64,000 bases of DNA. Source: Craspedostauros australis. Its lineage: Eukaryota > Bacillariophyta > Bacillariophyceae > Mastogloiales > Achnanthaceae. Made by a program: the position numbers and the translations under genes. The DNA lies in assembly GCA_026770025.1 (NCBI GenBank), contig JAMXDE010000003.1, positions 3,534,001-3,598,000 of the forward strand. Reading direction: 5' to 3'. Positions within the stretch are counted from its first letter, which is position 1, and each line of letters opens with the position of its first letter. The notes under the pieces are model-generated. The model ran no database searches and was not told the origin of the DNA. It was given only the letters and a program-made list of their open reading frames with translations. Below, piece by piece: positions 39,858-51,900 of the stretch.

Positions 39858-41634
39858 CTATGCATTTGCGGTTGTCTGAGTATTCGTACGGAGCTGTCGA
39901 CTGCGCGACTGTGATTGCGTTCCTCTCGCCTGGTTAACATCCTGCTGCAGCCTGACCAAGTCGCCTCTCTGCCAGTAATCCACGCTGATGACGTTGACAT
40001 CGAGATCGTTGTATTCCGCCTTGCACTCCTGAATACGCTTGTTGGCAAAACTGTACTCGTTCACAACCTCCGCAGACGATTGCTTGGCGGGCGTGACGAA
40101 GTCGTTGACGGCGAAGAAGGTCCGTGACGCCGGCTCACGTTGGAGATTGCCACCGCGGGTGACCTTGCAGGAGTTTGGAGAATCCTCAAGGGCAGCTGTG
40201 TTGGGAAAGCTGAATTCTGTTTCTGCAGCGTACTCGAACCAGAAGTGCATGCCATCCGGGCATTCCGTGTCGCGGCAGTTGGGTCCATTGAAATGGAAGA
40301 ATAGAATTCTCTGCAGAATAAAAAACAGAGTATTGAAATTGATGCGACAGTGATAATGGCGGTTTTGACATGAGGATGTGTGAAGACAGGTGAGATCAAC
40401 AATGAACATCAAATAGAAACAGAAACCACCAAAGTAGCAACCCATCCAATGACAACTCCAACTGCGACCACACTGCATTCATCCATTCATCCGTATGTAT
40501 GTACCTTGTTGCTCGCCACCACCTGTCGTAGCGATGGCCAAACGACATCGATCGCTGGATGCACGTAGAACTTGGACAGGAGGCCATCGATGTTGGATAT
40601 CATATCGCGAAAGGCAAACAAATCCACAGCCCCATCCGCGTCGCTGTTGACTTCCATGGTAAGCATGAGGACCTCATTACGGTTGTCATCGAGAAATTGG
40701 TTGATGTTGCGAAATGTTTCCTCAACATCCTTGGTTCCGAGATCGCAACGGCCGTGGCAAAGCTCCAGCTTGCCGCCGCAGTTGCACAGATCAACGTTGA
40801 TGCCTCGGTAACCCGCCTCCAAAGCTCTCTCCAACGGTTTGACGTGGTTGGGTAAGAGAAAGAAACCATCGTCAACAGATGACATGGCGTTGTGAACCAT
40901 GGAGTACATGACCTTATCGACACCTAGATCACAAATGTTATCCAGCCCGTTGATGCAGCACTGCGCGTCCGATGCGCAACGGTTGAAGGGGATAGCCGCT
41001 GTGGGTGCAGCTGTAGGCACAGCCGTCGTGCCCTGTACCGGTGACGTGGTGGGCGAGCTGGTCTTGTTGAAGTCCGGAAGGAACTTGTCGAGAGTCTCGT
41101 CGATCGGTGCGAATTGCCAGATGACGATGCCCACCACAGCCAGCAGGACCACTGCGATGATCACCTTCGGCCAGGCTACACGCGTGGAACGGGTGGAACG
41201 GAACCCGAAATAAATCCAGAATGGGCCAAAAGGAGTTGAGACAAGATGAATTTGACATGCATACTCATGCCAATACTCGTACAAGTAAGTTCATCAATAG
41301 CACGGAACGATACGCCGTCACGACGCACGGCATCGCTCTTGGGCCTTGAAATGCTCGTGTTACGCTCTTCAGCCTTCGACAATCTCTGTCCAACACCCAA
41401 CCGGCTATGTGGTGATGAACTGTGATGATGAACTGTGATGATGCAGAAGATTTCTCTTCTCGTGGGCAGTACCAGAATACTCGCAGCGTGACCTGTTCAT
41501 TGCCCAGCGCCAACGTTGCGAACGTCACGCTGCCACGCTTGCGTCTCCCATCACTGCGAGTATGAATCATGCAAACAGAACGATCACTCACTGCAGCATG
41601 ATTTGCCTTCCTTGGAGTCTTTGCTGTGGCCCAT
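39858..41634 (-). CDS. Membrane-anchored PI-PLC X-domain protein (3 exons)
   Basis: Exons 41592-41634, 40505-41175 and 39858-40310 (minus) give 388 residues. The 43-base first exon encodes MGHSKDSKEGKSCC and joins in phase 1 to TWPKVIIAVV. A signal-anchor helix lies at about 19-35. After a short Thr/Pro linker comes CASDAQCCINGLDNICD and the PI-PLC X domain. The catalytic His candidates are H109 (MVHNAMSS) and H155 (LCHGRC), with NVDLCNC nearby (D143). The exon 2-3 junction restores ASNKRILFFHFNGPNC. Eukaryotic members of this bacterial-like PLC group cleave phosphoinositides or GPI anchors. The active face should be extracytosolic. An MGxxxS N-terminus is compatible with myristoylation, which is unproven. 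Confidence 0.82.
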
Positions 41635-41935
41635 CTTTGCTTTCTTCTCGTTCGAACTTTGTGTGTTGGCCTTCGTTTTCTCGTTGGTGCGTATCGTTCC
41701 TGGTACGTTGCTTTGGCTCTGTCGATGATTGATTGATTGATTGATTGACCAGAGCAGAGCAGAGTACTGTCGAGCAGCGTGGTGCGTGTTGGGGTGCGCG
41801 AAGGAGTTGACGATGGTGATGGAAGGCGCCGAGACGAAGAAATGGAGAGCGAGAATGAGAGAATGAAAGACGGACACGGAGACGCAGAACTAATAGCGTT
41901 TCGCTGTTTGTGTGCTCACAGGTACGCGCGACCCC

Positions 41936-41983
<48 letters not shown>

Positions 41984-43056
41984 CTTGTCCACCCTCCTCG
42001 GCATCACGATGCCTCACACGCGATCCTCTCCGCCGATTCAGTTTCTGCGCCTCACTTTGTATTATTGTGTGGAGATTCAAACTCATACACACGCAATCGT
42101 GTCAAACTGCCAATAACGGTCATCGGCTTGGAATGAACTTGTGTGGAGACGTGGTAGTCGTACTTGTCGCAAAAACCCATCTCTCATCGTGTTTTGTGTC
42201 AACCAGTCGTGCCAACCGTTTTTGCTTCGGCTTTGTTCGTTGTTGTGTTCGCGACCATCAATCGTTTTGCTTCGAGTCATGTATAATTGATCAGTCCTGT
42301 GCATTTTTAGTCACGAAGCAAACGGCTCTCACTTTGTGGAGATTTTCCTTCGATTCTGCTGGTGCTCTCTCACATCCACATCAATCATCAAAGGGGAACG
42401 TCGGAGGGTCCCACAACAACTCGATCCCAATCAATTGCCAATCTCACCAATGTCCACCAGGAGCAAGAAGGTTTGCCCGTGTGCGTGTACGTGCATGAGT
42501 ACGAATGCGAGTACGATTAGAGAAGTCTATGAGATACCACGAAGCAAGTTGCTGTCGTGATGAATCGACGTTACCGCAGTTGGACGTGTTGAGTGGAGAT
42601 GGTATGACATGAGCCAACGGCCGCTCGTGTAATCTGGCGCCGGAAGCAAGTGCCGCAACAACTTTCAAGAAGTGGTTGCGATTGTGTCAAGCTTGTTGGA
42701 GTACTCCAATACAAATACAGGCCATACTAAAGATGTTAGGGCTGGCGATTGCTCACACCCATGGTGTCTGGCTGTAATGCAGAACCCCGCCCGATTGGCC
42801 TGCACCGCAATGCCCATGCCTTCACCTGCTGTTCTCCCTCTCCCTCTGCATCGCCCGATGTCCAATATCCCAGGTGGGACTTGAAGCAAGCCTTGCTTGT
42901 GCGTCTTGCGTACGGGACCTTCCTTCCTCCCCTGAATGCGTGCGTCTGGTTGGACCATCCCGCGAGCATCCTACTCCACACTCATCCCTCCCGATCCGCT
43001 TGCAGAGAATCGGTGTGATCACTGATTGGACGACTGTGCCGCTCAGCATCGCCGCT
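41635..43056. other. Intergenic with CT microsatellite
   Basis: About 1.4 kb. Contains the CT run at 41940-41979 and TGAT repeats near 41727-41745. Long frames across the region are low-complexity and lack gene-like features. Confidence 0.5.
41940..41979. repeat. CT dinucleotide microsatellite
   Basis: Uninterrupted TC units about 40 bases long, the longest simple repeat in the window. Confidence 0.95.
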
Positions 43057-46000
43057 CTAGATACTTGATTCATCTCCAGAGTCTTCGACCAACCCACCCG
43101 CTGTTGGGACTGCGGCGTTGACAGGTCCAGTTGTGGGAACAGGCACAGTCGCTTGTGGTGTTGCAACCTCCGACTCTTTCACCAGAGTTTTTGCAACTGC
43201 GGCCTCTGCTGGTGCCGTTGTCGCCACCGTAGGCGCAGGTGCAGTTTCGATGGCAGCCGTAGGTGTGGGTGCTTTCGCAACCGGAAGCGCTGCAGTCACA
43301 GTTGGTACTGTTGGTGTTGTCGCCACCGTTGGCGCTGGTACAGTTTCGATGGCGGTCGCAGGGGTGGGTGCTTTCGTAACTGGAGGCGCTGCAGCCACAG
43401 CTGCTACTGTTGGTGTTGTCGCTGCCGCAACAGTCGTGTTCGTCGTCGTAGTTGCAATTGTTGGTGTTGACATCGGCGTCGGCGTTGTTCCGGTCGCCAC
43501 GGCGGTTACTGGCATACCCGCGCCTACAGGGACCGTTGTTGTTGCTGCTGGTGGTGCTGCTGCTGTCGGTGGTGCCACAGCTGTGTTGGAAGTCCCCGTC
43601 ACGGTTACAATGCCAGCCACAACTGGGGGCGGAACGGTTGCTACGCCGTTCATTGCTGGCGCTGCTGTTGCTGTCGGTTGCACGACAGGCATGGGCGCCA
43701 CAATAGGTGCTGGAGCCGGTGCTGCTGCTGGTACAGGCACTGCCATTGCCACTGGGACTCCGACCATGGGGGCTTGTACCACTGGGGTAGTGGCAGGACG
43801 AGCAACGACGGTATTTGGGATCAAAGCCGTTGGTGCCACCGTAGTCACGGGCAGTTTGTGCTGCGGGACAACTCCAGGCACTGCTCCTCCCATTGCGTGT
43901 CCCAACGAGGCTGTTGCTCTGACGTCAGCGATGGCGTTGCGGACTGTCGAATTCGCTGCACCAACAGGAGCTGCTCCGGCTGGAGTTATAGGGCTGTCCA
44001 CTACCATGATTGCTTGGCCGTTGGCCATGCCCATTTGCGTTGTATTCAGTGCCCCGGGGTGTGTAGTGTCGGGAGGGTGGATGAGGCCTCGCAGCGCCGC
44101 GCGGCGTCCGAACGACGCATACAGCCGGCGGTCGTACTCCTTGAGTGCCACCTGCACCCTCTCGTTGAGCATCCATTCCATGTCGGTACGGATGTAATCC
44201 AGCACGGCTGTGATGGTCTGGTACACAGCCCTCCGGCTCCCGCAGTCTCTTGGAGGGTAGTAGTTTCGTTGCGACGAATTCTTGCGACGTGCCGTCGTCC
44301 ATCCGAGCTCGGACAGGATCTTCCATACGGTCTCCTGCATGATGGGGTTGGAGAACTTGTGCGGCCTTGGCTTGTTGAGACCGCTCTGCGGCTTCATCAA
44401 TCCGTCTGCATCCTTCTCCAGCGCATCTCGTTGGCGTTTTTGCTCGTTGATGTGTTCGTCGAACAGCTTGATGTAGCCGTCAAGGCCGAACACCTTGATC
44501 TCAGGCTGGAAGCGCAGGTCGTCGCCCATGATGAAACGCAAGACGTCCACTCCATTGTCGAAGTAGTCAACGCCGAGTTTGCCTGTCAGCTGTTCCTCAC
44601 TGATTTCTTCAATCTCCTCCTCCTTTTCCTGCGCTACAGCAGGCACCACATCGGAATGAGCGGCATCCTTGACCGCTGCGGTGGAGGCAGCAGCGGCGGC
44701 GACTTCGTCTTCTTTTGCCTTCTTCGCGTCTGCAGCCACGGCGGGGATGGCCGTGAGAACTGAATTCTTGTCAATGTGCTTGTTCACAATGTCGTTTGCA
44801 GCCGCTGCAGCACGCGCCGCATCGGAGATGATGCTAGAGGTGCCGGGTGTTGCTTCGGCCGCAGCAGCCGCAGCCTCCTTTTGTGCTTTCTCGTCAGCTG
44901 CCTTCTTGGCCGCAGCCTCGGCTTCTGTGGCATTATTTCCGGGGGTCTTCGTCCCCTTGATGAACAGTTTGCGTCCCTTGTGCTTACGAACCTTCCAGCC
45001 CTGTTGCAACAGCACCTTGAGGAGGGAGTTGTTAAAGCTCGGCTCGTGAAAGTCATGACCCATGAGCTTCCTCTTGTGCCTGGGAGTTCCGAGTCCCTTG
45101 TTCTTCGTGTTGAACGACGTCGAACCTCCGACATCGCCAGTCACCTTTTCGTACTCCGCAAGTGCTTCTTGCACACGCTCGTTGTCCCTCCATTCCGGAT
45201 CGACACGCACGTAGTCCATGACCCTGCCGATGGAGTCAAAGACGCGCACCCTTTCGCCATCGGGCTTGGGAGGTGGGTGGTAGTTGCGCTGCGTCTTGTA
45301 TGGCTTGGTGGTCGTCCATCCGAGATCTGTGAGCGCCTTCCAGATCGTCTCCTGGACGATGCAGTGGTTGAAGAACACCTTCTTCGCCTTCGTTGGCTTC
45401 GAGGCCGGTGTGGATGGTGTTGCGGCGCCATTCTCGCCAACGTGGATGACAGGTGCACCCCCATTTACGGCCGGGTTCCTTGTGGCTATGACTCGTGCGA
45501 TAGGTGTGGTCGGGGCAGCCTCCGTCGTGTCCATGGATGCCACGGAGTCGGGTTCGGGAGATGACGGCTTTTTGGAAGGCGACTTGCGCGTTGCTCTCTT
45601 CTTGGCCTTCTTCTTGGGAGGCGATTCGTAGTACATGACGGGCACTGCCAGGACCTCCTTGTACGATGTGTCGGGCTTCTTGGCGCTGCGGCTGAGCGAC
45701 GTGCGTCGGGTGCGCACGAGGAATCTGCGACCCCGACTCCTCTTCTCACCGGCTTTGGTGCCGTCCGGCTCACCATCTACCGAATTTGCATTCGCAGAGG
45801 CTTCGTCTTTGCCGTCGCCATTTTGTTGTTCCTCCTCGTTCTCCCCATCCCCCTTGTTGGTACCGGTATCCCCCTGATCGGCGCTGGAAGGAGTCTTGTC
45901 ACCGCTCCCTGATGGTGGCGTTGGTGTTGTCACTGCTGTTGCTACTGCTGTTGCAACTGCGACAGCTGCTGCCAATCCCGACCCTGTCGACGGCTGTGTG

Positions 46001-46080
46001 TTCAGCATCTCCACCTCCTCCAGATCTTCGTCTGAATCGGGAGGCAGTGGCTGGACCTTGGGCTTCTTCAGAGATGCCAT
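43057..46080 (-). CDS. Nuclear-looking protein with duplicated unknown domain and Ala/Thr/Pro tail
   Basis: 1,007 residues, ATG 46080 (MASLKKPKVQPLPPDSDEDL). It has an acidic N-terminus, then basic clusters (KKKAKKRATRKSPSKK) that look like nuclear localisation signals. Two related domains follow. The first contains FFNHCIVQETIWKALTDLGW then QRNYHPPP; the second contains NPIMQETVWKILSELGW then QRNYYPP. Each ends in a helix with VxxYxRxDxEWxxNERVQxAL. Between them are a shorter GW-containing segment and VDYFDNGVDVLRFI. The last 300 residues are Ala/Thr/Val/Pro repeats, including a 33-residue tandem unit. I do not recognise the domain. DNA or chromatin binding is only a guess from the charge pattern. 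Confidence 0.75.
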   Translation of the reverse strand: MASLKKPKVQPLPPDSDEDLEEVEMLNTQPSTGSGLAAAVAVATAVATAVTTPTPPSGSGDKTPSSADQGDTGTNKGDGENEEEQQNGDGKDEASANANSVDGEPDGTKAGEKRSRGRRFLVRTRRTSLSRSAKKPDTSYKEVLAVPVMYYESPPKKKAKKRATRKSPSKKPSSPEPDSVASMDTTEAAPTTPIARVIATRNPAVNGGAPVIHVGENGAATPSTPASKPTKAKKVFFNHCIVQETIWKALTDLGWTTTKPYKTQRNYHPPPKPDGERVRVFDSIGRVMDYVRVDPEWRDNERVQEALAEYEKVTGDVGGSTSFNTKNKGLGTPRHKRKLMGHDFHEPSFNNSLLKVLLQQGWKVRKHKGRKLFIKGTKTPGNNATEAEAAAKKAADEKAQKEAAAAAAEATPGTSSIISDAARAAAAANDIVNKHIDKNSVLTAIPAVAADAKKAKEDEVAAAAASTAAVKDAAHSDVVPAVAQEKEEEIEEISEEQLTGKLGVDYFDNGVDVLRFIMGDDLRFQPEIKVFGLDGYIKLFDEHINEQKRQRDALEKDADGLMKPQSGLNKPRPHKFSNPIMQETVWKILSELGWTTARRKNSSQRNYYPPRDCGSRRAVYQTITAVLDYIRTDMEWMLNERVQVALKEYDRRLYASFGRRAALRGLIHPPDTTHPGALNTTQMGMANGQAIMVVDSPITPAGAAPVGAANSTVRNAIADVRATASLGHAMGGAVPGVVPQHKLPVTTVAPTALIPNTVVARPATTPVVQAPMVGVPVAMAVPVPAAAPAPAPIVAPMPVVQPTATAAPAMNGVATVPPPVVAGIVTVTGTSNTAVAPPTAAAPPAATTTVPVGAGMPVTAVATGTTPTPMSTPTIATTTTNTTVAAATTPTVAAVAAAPPVTKAPTPATAIETVPAPTVATTPTVPTVTAALPVAKAPTPTAAIETAPAPTVATTAPAEAAVAKTLVKESEVATPQATVPVPTTGPVNAAVPTAGGLVEDSGDESSI
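43217..43420. repeat. 99-bp coding tandem repeat
   Basis: Two imperfect 99-base units (starting 43217 and 43316, a third partial at 43415) encode a 33-residue Ala/Thr/Pro segment with KAPTP and IET(V/A)PAPTVATT. Confidence 0.85.
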
Positions 46081-48068
46081 GGTTCTCGGATGCTGTGTGA
46101 TGAGATGCGGTTGCAGTTGCTTGGCGGTGCTGAGATGACTGCGCAGGTCTCCTTGCTTCCGTTGGATGAATAGATCCGTTGGGTGAATAGATAGATAGAT
46201 GAATGGACGGATGGATGGAGGTGATGTGATCAACTCAGATTCCTCTGCTCTGTGGAAAGGTAGACGTCTCTGTGTGTATTGCAAAAGTACGGTCGAGTAT
46301 GGTGTGGTATGGCAAGAGCAGAGTCCCAGCACGGTGGTCACCAAAAATGAGAATGGCGCGAACAAGCTGTTTCTGAGCCGGCCTGCCGTTCCGAAACAAC
46401 GTGGAAAGGTGGAGTAGGTCGTTCCAGAGGGGGCTTCACCTGTCTACCAGAGAGTATCTTGTATTGCGAGCCACAGAACAGTATTGCACAGGCTTTGGTG
46501 GAACACAACGTTGCGGTTGTTGGTGCCGTGTGGTGTAGTCTCTTGGCAATGGTGTTTGGCCTGCGTTGTACTTGCGGTTGTTGCGGTTGTGTGAACAGGT
46601 GTCGTGTGGAATGAAGGAGAGTATGTCAGGTATGTACGGCGGTAGAGCGTTGATGAGTGAGAATGCAATTCCGTCGTGAAGGCTCTTGCTTCGTTTGTGT
46701 GTCTTCCGCGCCGCTTGTTTGTGTTGTTGTTGTCGTGTTAAAATCACGGCGCAATTGCTTCGCCAGCAAACAACACGCACAAGAATCAGCGTTCTCATCG
46801 GCCTGCCACCGACAAACACCCACAAACAACGACAAGCGCTCGCAAACACCAACACGAATAGTCGTACGCGAAGAAACTCTCCGAGGGAGAGTAGCCTGTA
46901 GTGCACGCCAGAGTAGCTCGCTGAGCGGAGTACGTGGTCTACGTAGCCTCTCGTAGCATTTCTTCACACGGAATCACCCATGTCAGTTGGGTTTGTGCAC
47001 ATGACGTGATGTTTCCGAACACTTTCTGCGAGCACGCCTTGGTAGTAGTTCGTAGCGTTTGTTCTACGACGCTCTAATACTCCCGTAGCGCTATCGTAGA
47101 AACAATACCGGGATAGGCCATAAGAACTGGCGACGACCATGTCTTCCCCATGTCCGATTCGTTCTTGGAACTGATTGCCCCCAAATCGATAGGGATAATT
47201 GCTAGGGATAAAGAAATCAACGGATGAAGCATGGTCACGTTTCCATAGAGACTTAGAAAGTACTAATGTCCAAGCACGATTCAGTCACGCATATTTTAGT
47301 CCTGCATGAGCTGAAAAAGTAAATGCCGACGGACAAACTCGGAGCCACAAGTTCATGATCAAAATTGTCCGTGGACACTTAGCGACGAAGCCAGAAGGCA
47401 TCACGTTTGTTCAACGGTGTTGTTGACACACGTCATTGCGACTCCAGCAGAACCAGCAACGACATCGCATCAAACAGAACATTGTACTTTCAACAAGTCC
47501 GAACGCACAGACCCTCAGAACGATCGATCGATCGATCGGTCTGTGTCGTAGTGGTGTCGTTGTGCGGTGTGAACGCAGATGTCATCGGAGTTGTGCCTGG
47601 TTCCGCTCCAGGCTATCTGTCTGCACGAGAGGGGTTGGACCAGACTTGCGACAATTGGCGAGTGAACCGATCATTTGATCTTTGAGCCTGGGACCAGCGA
47701 CCACATGATTCCAGATGCGCAGCTGCGCTCGTGTTGGTATTATGCAGTTTGGGATCGACTCTCTGCGTGCACTCTGCTCCAAATCGTGCTCCGACTACTC
47801 TGTATTTGTTGAACTGTTCTCGCAGGGCGACGGCTGCAGCAAAGAGCCAAACAGAGGACGGATGGCATCGGTGGCATCCTTGTACTCGAGTAAAGTAGAT
47901 TGGAATAGAGCGGAGTAGGGTGAACGTCATGGATAGCGAGCTGATGGTCTATGCTTTTAGTGATTGATGCTGCCCCCTCGGCATTCTTTGCTGGACTTCA
48001 TTGGGACGCGTTTGTGTTGCGCTACGACTAGATACTCCGTCATACCATCCAACCATGGCGCCCGAGCC
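46081..48068. other. Intergenic, no supported gene
   Basis: Nearly 2 kb. Contains GATA/GATG simple sequence in the leader (46180-46220) and a GATC run at 47523-47538. Frames present are short and without domains. Confidence 0.5.
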
Positions 48069-48995
48069 TCAGTTCTTGTACCGCAGCCTGCGCAGACACT
48101 TGGGAGTCTTGGACTTGGGTTGGCTGAAAGAAGACAGCCGCATTGGGGATGGTTCTGTCCCACGGATCGCGGAGATGCTCAAACAACTCGGTCCAGCTAC
48201 GATTGCTGGAATACTCATCGTGGAACGTCTTCGCGCCGATGACGACGATTGCGACGGCGACGATTGTGGCGACGATGATGCTGGTGTCTTCGTCGATGTT
48301 GGTGCTGTTGTTGGCACTGTTGTTGACGCTGGTGGCGAAGACATGGCAGGACAAGGCTCGCGCATCCACGTTCTGGTTGGCATGATCAGCATGTCGTCCA
48401 CGGCGTCGAAGGACGGCCTACGAACTGGCGGCCTCACCGATCCATGTCCATTCGTCTGCAGCCCGTGATTCTCATTTGATCTGGAGCGGGTGAGGCGCCT
48501 TGATGATGAAGGGAAGCTCTCCCATCGCGATCTGGCCTTCTCGTTCAGCTTCCTGCGCATCGAGTAGGGCAGGAGGTCTGAGATGGATCGCTCCAGGGGG
48601 TCGAACCCCATCTCGTCACTCACGTCCAAGGAGCGGGCGCATGGCATGGAGAGACGTCGAGTGGATCGCCAGAGCTGTCGCAGCTGCTGTCGGCGGAAGA
48701 TCTTCGACGATGAGATAGACTTGGCGTTGTCGCTGATGATAATCGGTACCGATGCCGATGTAGAAACTGGGCTGTCATTGATGCTGTTGCTGCTGCTGCG
48801 TTGAATGGCGTCGTCGTTTTCATCTGCGTCATCGAGGATGAGATGGTCGAGGCTGAGGCCCATGTCCATCTCCTGCTCTCCTCTTGTCAAGGTGGAGGCA
48901 CTATCATTTCGCTGCTGTTGCTGCTGCTCCTGTTGCTTTGGTTGAGTGTTGGACTCGCTGAGGAGGTGCTGCATGAATTCTTGGAGAGCCGACAT
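48069..48995 (-). CDS. Ser-rich disordered hypothetical protein
   Basis: 308 residues from ATG 48995 (MSALQEFMQHLLSE). A short N-terminal helix and a Gln run (PKQQEQQQQQ) come first. Then follow an acidic patch (LILDDADENDD), basic-Ser segments (RRLSMPCARS, SSSRRLTRSRS) and a Ser/Pro/Thr-rich C-terminus ending KCLRRLRYKN. The RRLS and RRPS sites suggest kinase targets. No domain, signal or membrane helix. The length of the open frame and its composition make it likely to be real; function unknown. Confidence 0.6.
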   Translation of the reverse strand: MSALQEFMQHLLSESNTQPKQQEQQQQQRNDSASTLTRGEQEMDMGLSLDHLILDDADENDDAIQRSSSNSINDSPVSTSASVPIIISDNAKSISSSKIFRRQQLRQLWRSTRRLSMPCARSLDVSDEMGFDPLERSISDLLPYSMRRKLNEKARSRWESFPSSSRRLTRSRSNENHGLQTNGHGSVRPPVRRPSFDAVDDMLIMPTRTWMREPCPAMSSPPASTTVPTTAPTSTKTPASSSPQSSPSQSSSSARRRSTMSIPAIVAGPSCLSISAIRGTEPSPMRLSSFSQPKSKTPKCLRRLRYKN

Positions 48996-51900
48996 GGTGT
49001 TTGTGTATTGAATTTTGAGTTTTGTGTCTGTTGTGCATTTTATGAGCCAGGGATGGATGAGGTGACGGATCAACAACCGCCTGAGAGGTTTCGCTGTGTT
49101 TTGGCTTTGACATGGTACGCGTGTGGTACTCCGCTTCTCTGTTGTCCTTTCCTCTCCGATTTTGCATTTGCATGTGTGCTCCGATCTGTCACGATTGTCT
49201 GTTTGGATCTGGGTTTGCCTTCTGCAGTTCCTGCGCTTGGTGTTGTTCGCCTGAGAGTGCGCGAGGATGAAATGACTTGTGATTACCTTTCGTCCCCTTC
49301 TCTCTTTCGTGCGCTAATGGACCACGCAGAGCACACGTAAAAATTGGCGGACATAGCAGGAAGGTGCTTTCTCTCTGTCTCTCGAGAGACAGAGCGACAG
49401 AAAGAGAGGTAGGGACCATAATTGTGGCCTTCATACTCGCGAGTGTCGTTGGTATGATACAAGGTCCTCGTAGACGACGTATTACAGTTCGTCCCAGTCT
49501 GGGACCTCCCTTGTTTGTTTGCGGCTTTGAGTTGTGCTTCACATGCCTTTCGCCTGTTGGTACCAGTTTGTTGCATCTTCGTCAAATTGTGGAGCCTGAA
49601 CAATCTGATCCAATCCCTCGCGAGACAAAATGTCCGATGGTCATCTCGGTGTATGTGAGGCTATTGGCGGGCCTTTCATGATGGCCTCCACATGAACAGG
49701 AGGACAGTGTGCGCTTTGGGGTGAGGCACAATACGACCATGGTTGTTCGTCGTTATTGCCCAACCCGGAAATCGGACATACTCTGCACCTGTGTGTTTCA
49801 GGAAAGGATGATGAGTGCAACCTCCAATGCGCGCACCACAACATGCAGAGCAAATTCCATTCCAACACTTCCATGTGGTTGGACCTCGCACAACTATTTG
49901 CAGTGAAGTATATACACGACGAGTAGATCACGAGTGATCTCAGCATGCGTGCCGATACCAGCAATACATGTATTCTCTGTCTGTCTCTATGGAAAGCGCA
50001 AGAGGGGGGGGAAGGGGAGAGGCCTTGTATGGGAGGCATGCTATTCGCAATACCTCGCACACAGAGTGATGTGAAGTTCCGCACAACCAAGGAGGAGCAA
50101 CCAACAGGAGTCAGCCAACAGACACCCTGAAGGAATAAATTCGACAAGGACCGCACAAAATCAAGTAATTTTGTCGTTGCTCTTCTTCGTCACCTTTGCG
50201 TGATTTTTCGCGCGAGTTGGTGCTTCCGCGTGTTCGTTGGTTCGCCATTCCTTCGTGAACCATCACAAGGTTGCGTAGTTGTTCGTGGACTCCCTTCGAT
50301 GTGCTCGTACTTGTGTGATGGGAATAATACAAGTTCTCGAAGAAAGAGACCGTGTGGCGGCAGAGCGATAGAACAGCTTCGGGAAATCTTGTCCTCGAAG
50401 CAACATCGGCATTGGCGCCCTGACATACCCCCATGTACTCTATGTACACACGGATGTCACGCATGTATACATACCTGTTGTATTCCATGAACAAGCTACT
50501 CCATGAAAGTTGGAGTGGTTTCCAGTCAGGTAATACTCTACTGTTAGCGTCATGCAGCATTGTGGTCCCATGTGTAGCTGTGTACGACGAGGGAGAAGCC
50601 GAGATACGAGTGGATAGATACGAGGAGATAGGGTACTCCAGAGAGAGAGAGAGAGAGGCAGCGACGACACTCGCAAGCTGCCTTTCATCCATTCAGTACG
50701 AAGATCGGCTCGTTCGTTCTTCTTTGGTTGCGCACTTGCGCCATCGCACGCTGCGCACCTACAACCATATTCTTTGGCTATCTTCTTGCAATGGTGAATC
50801 CTTCACGGTTCCAGGCCTCTTACACGCGCGTGACCGATAGGAACGAGAGACAGCGAACGAGAGACGAGCCCTCGTCGCTCCCCATAAATGCCAACTTGTT
50901 TGCCTGTCGCGCTGGATTCATTCCTTTCTCACGTCAACGAACCTGATGCTTGTTCAACAGCCCTGCTTCACATACCTACAGGCGTACCTACCCAGCACCT
51001 GTTGTGCACCATTCATAACATTCACACTCACGGAGTCACTGGGAACAGATCAAAGATACTCGGTATTGCAAAACCGGCATCGGCGATGTCGCGAATGCAC
51101 CACCATTCTTCAAACCACGAAGATGACGAGCAGAAGTACAACCAGGCGTATCGGCAGCATGCAACCTGATCTGTTCCAACGCTCTTCAATGGAGAGGAGA
51201 GCACCATGCTCCACTCCGCTCCGCTGCACTCTATCTTGCTCAAATCGGATTTGATCTGACCTGGTGTGATCTGATCCAATCGGATCTGATCGGATTCGAT
51301 GTCACGAGGGAAGCAGGAATACGCATGCTCATGTACCAGTAAGATCACGATCACTCTTGTGCATGAGAGAGTATCTGCTTGGTGACAAGTATGTATCGTG
51401 TCAAGGTCCTTTGGCAAACATCTTGAAATACACGCGCCCACATTCTCTTTGCGCGTAGCTCGTGTGCAGGTCGTGTTTTCTGTTGCTCGTACGCGACTAG
51501 AGTGGCCAAGATCATGCTCTCTGCAAGATTATACTGTACTCTATTCGAAGTCATCATCCTCGTTACAAAGCGGTTGTTCCACTATGCCATACTGAAGCTC
51601 TGCGTCTTCTCTAATCGTACGTAGGCGAATTGTGTCGACACAACAGTAGCAGCACCAGAGGCGACCACAGCGGCAGCAATACGGCCAAAGACAGTCAACT
51701 GGACTTGACCCCCACCGCATCGCACAAAGCCTCGCCATTTGGTGGAGCAAGCGCTTCCAAAATGGAGCTGAGCAGAGGAGAGCACTCCATTGTGCTGTCT
51801 TCGAGTTGAGAGACATCATGCACAGCATCCACTGGCCGGTAAGATTACTCATCGGTATTTATGCATTTGACAATCGGTTCCATCTCGCCAGATTGTGGCA

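Noticed and set aside
41779-42498. 239-residue plus-strand frame through the CT microsatellite
   Set aside because: Its product is driven by the CT repeat and otherwise lacks gene-like composition.
48590-48620. tRNA-like GGGTCGAACCCC sequence
   Set aside because: It lies inside the coding frame at 48069-48995 and no acceptor or anticodon arm can be drawn around it.
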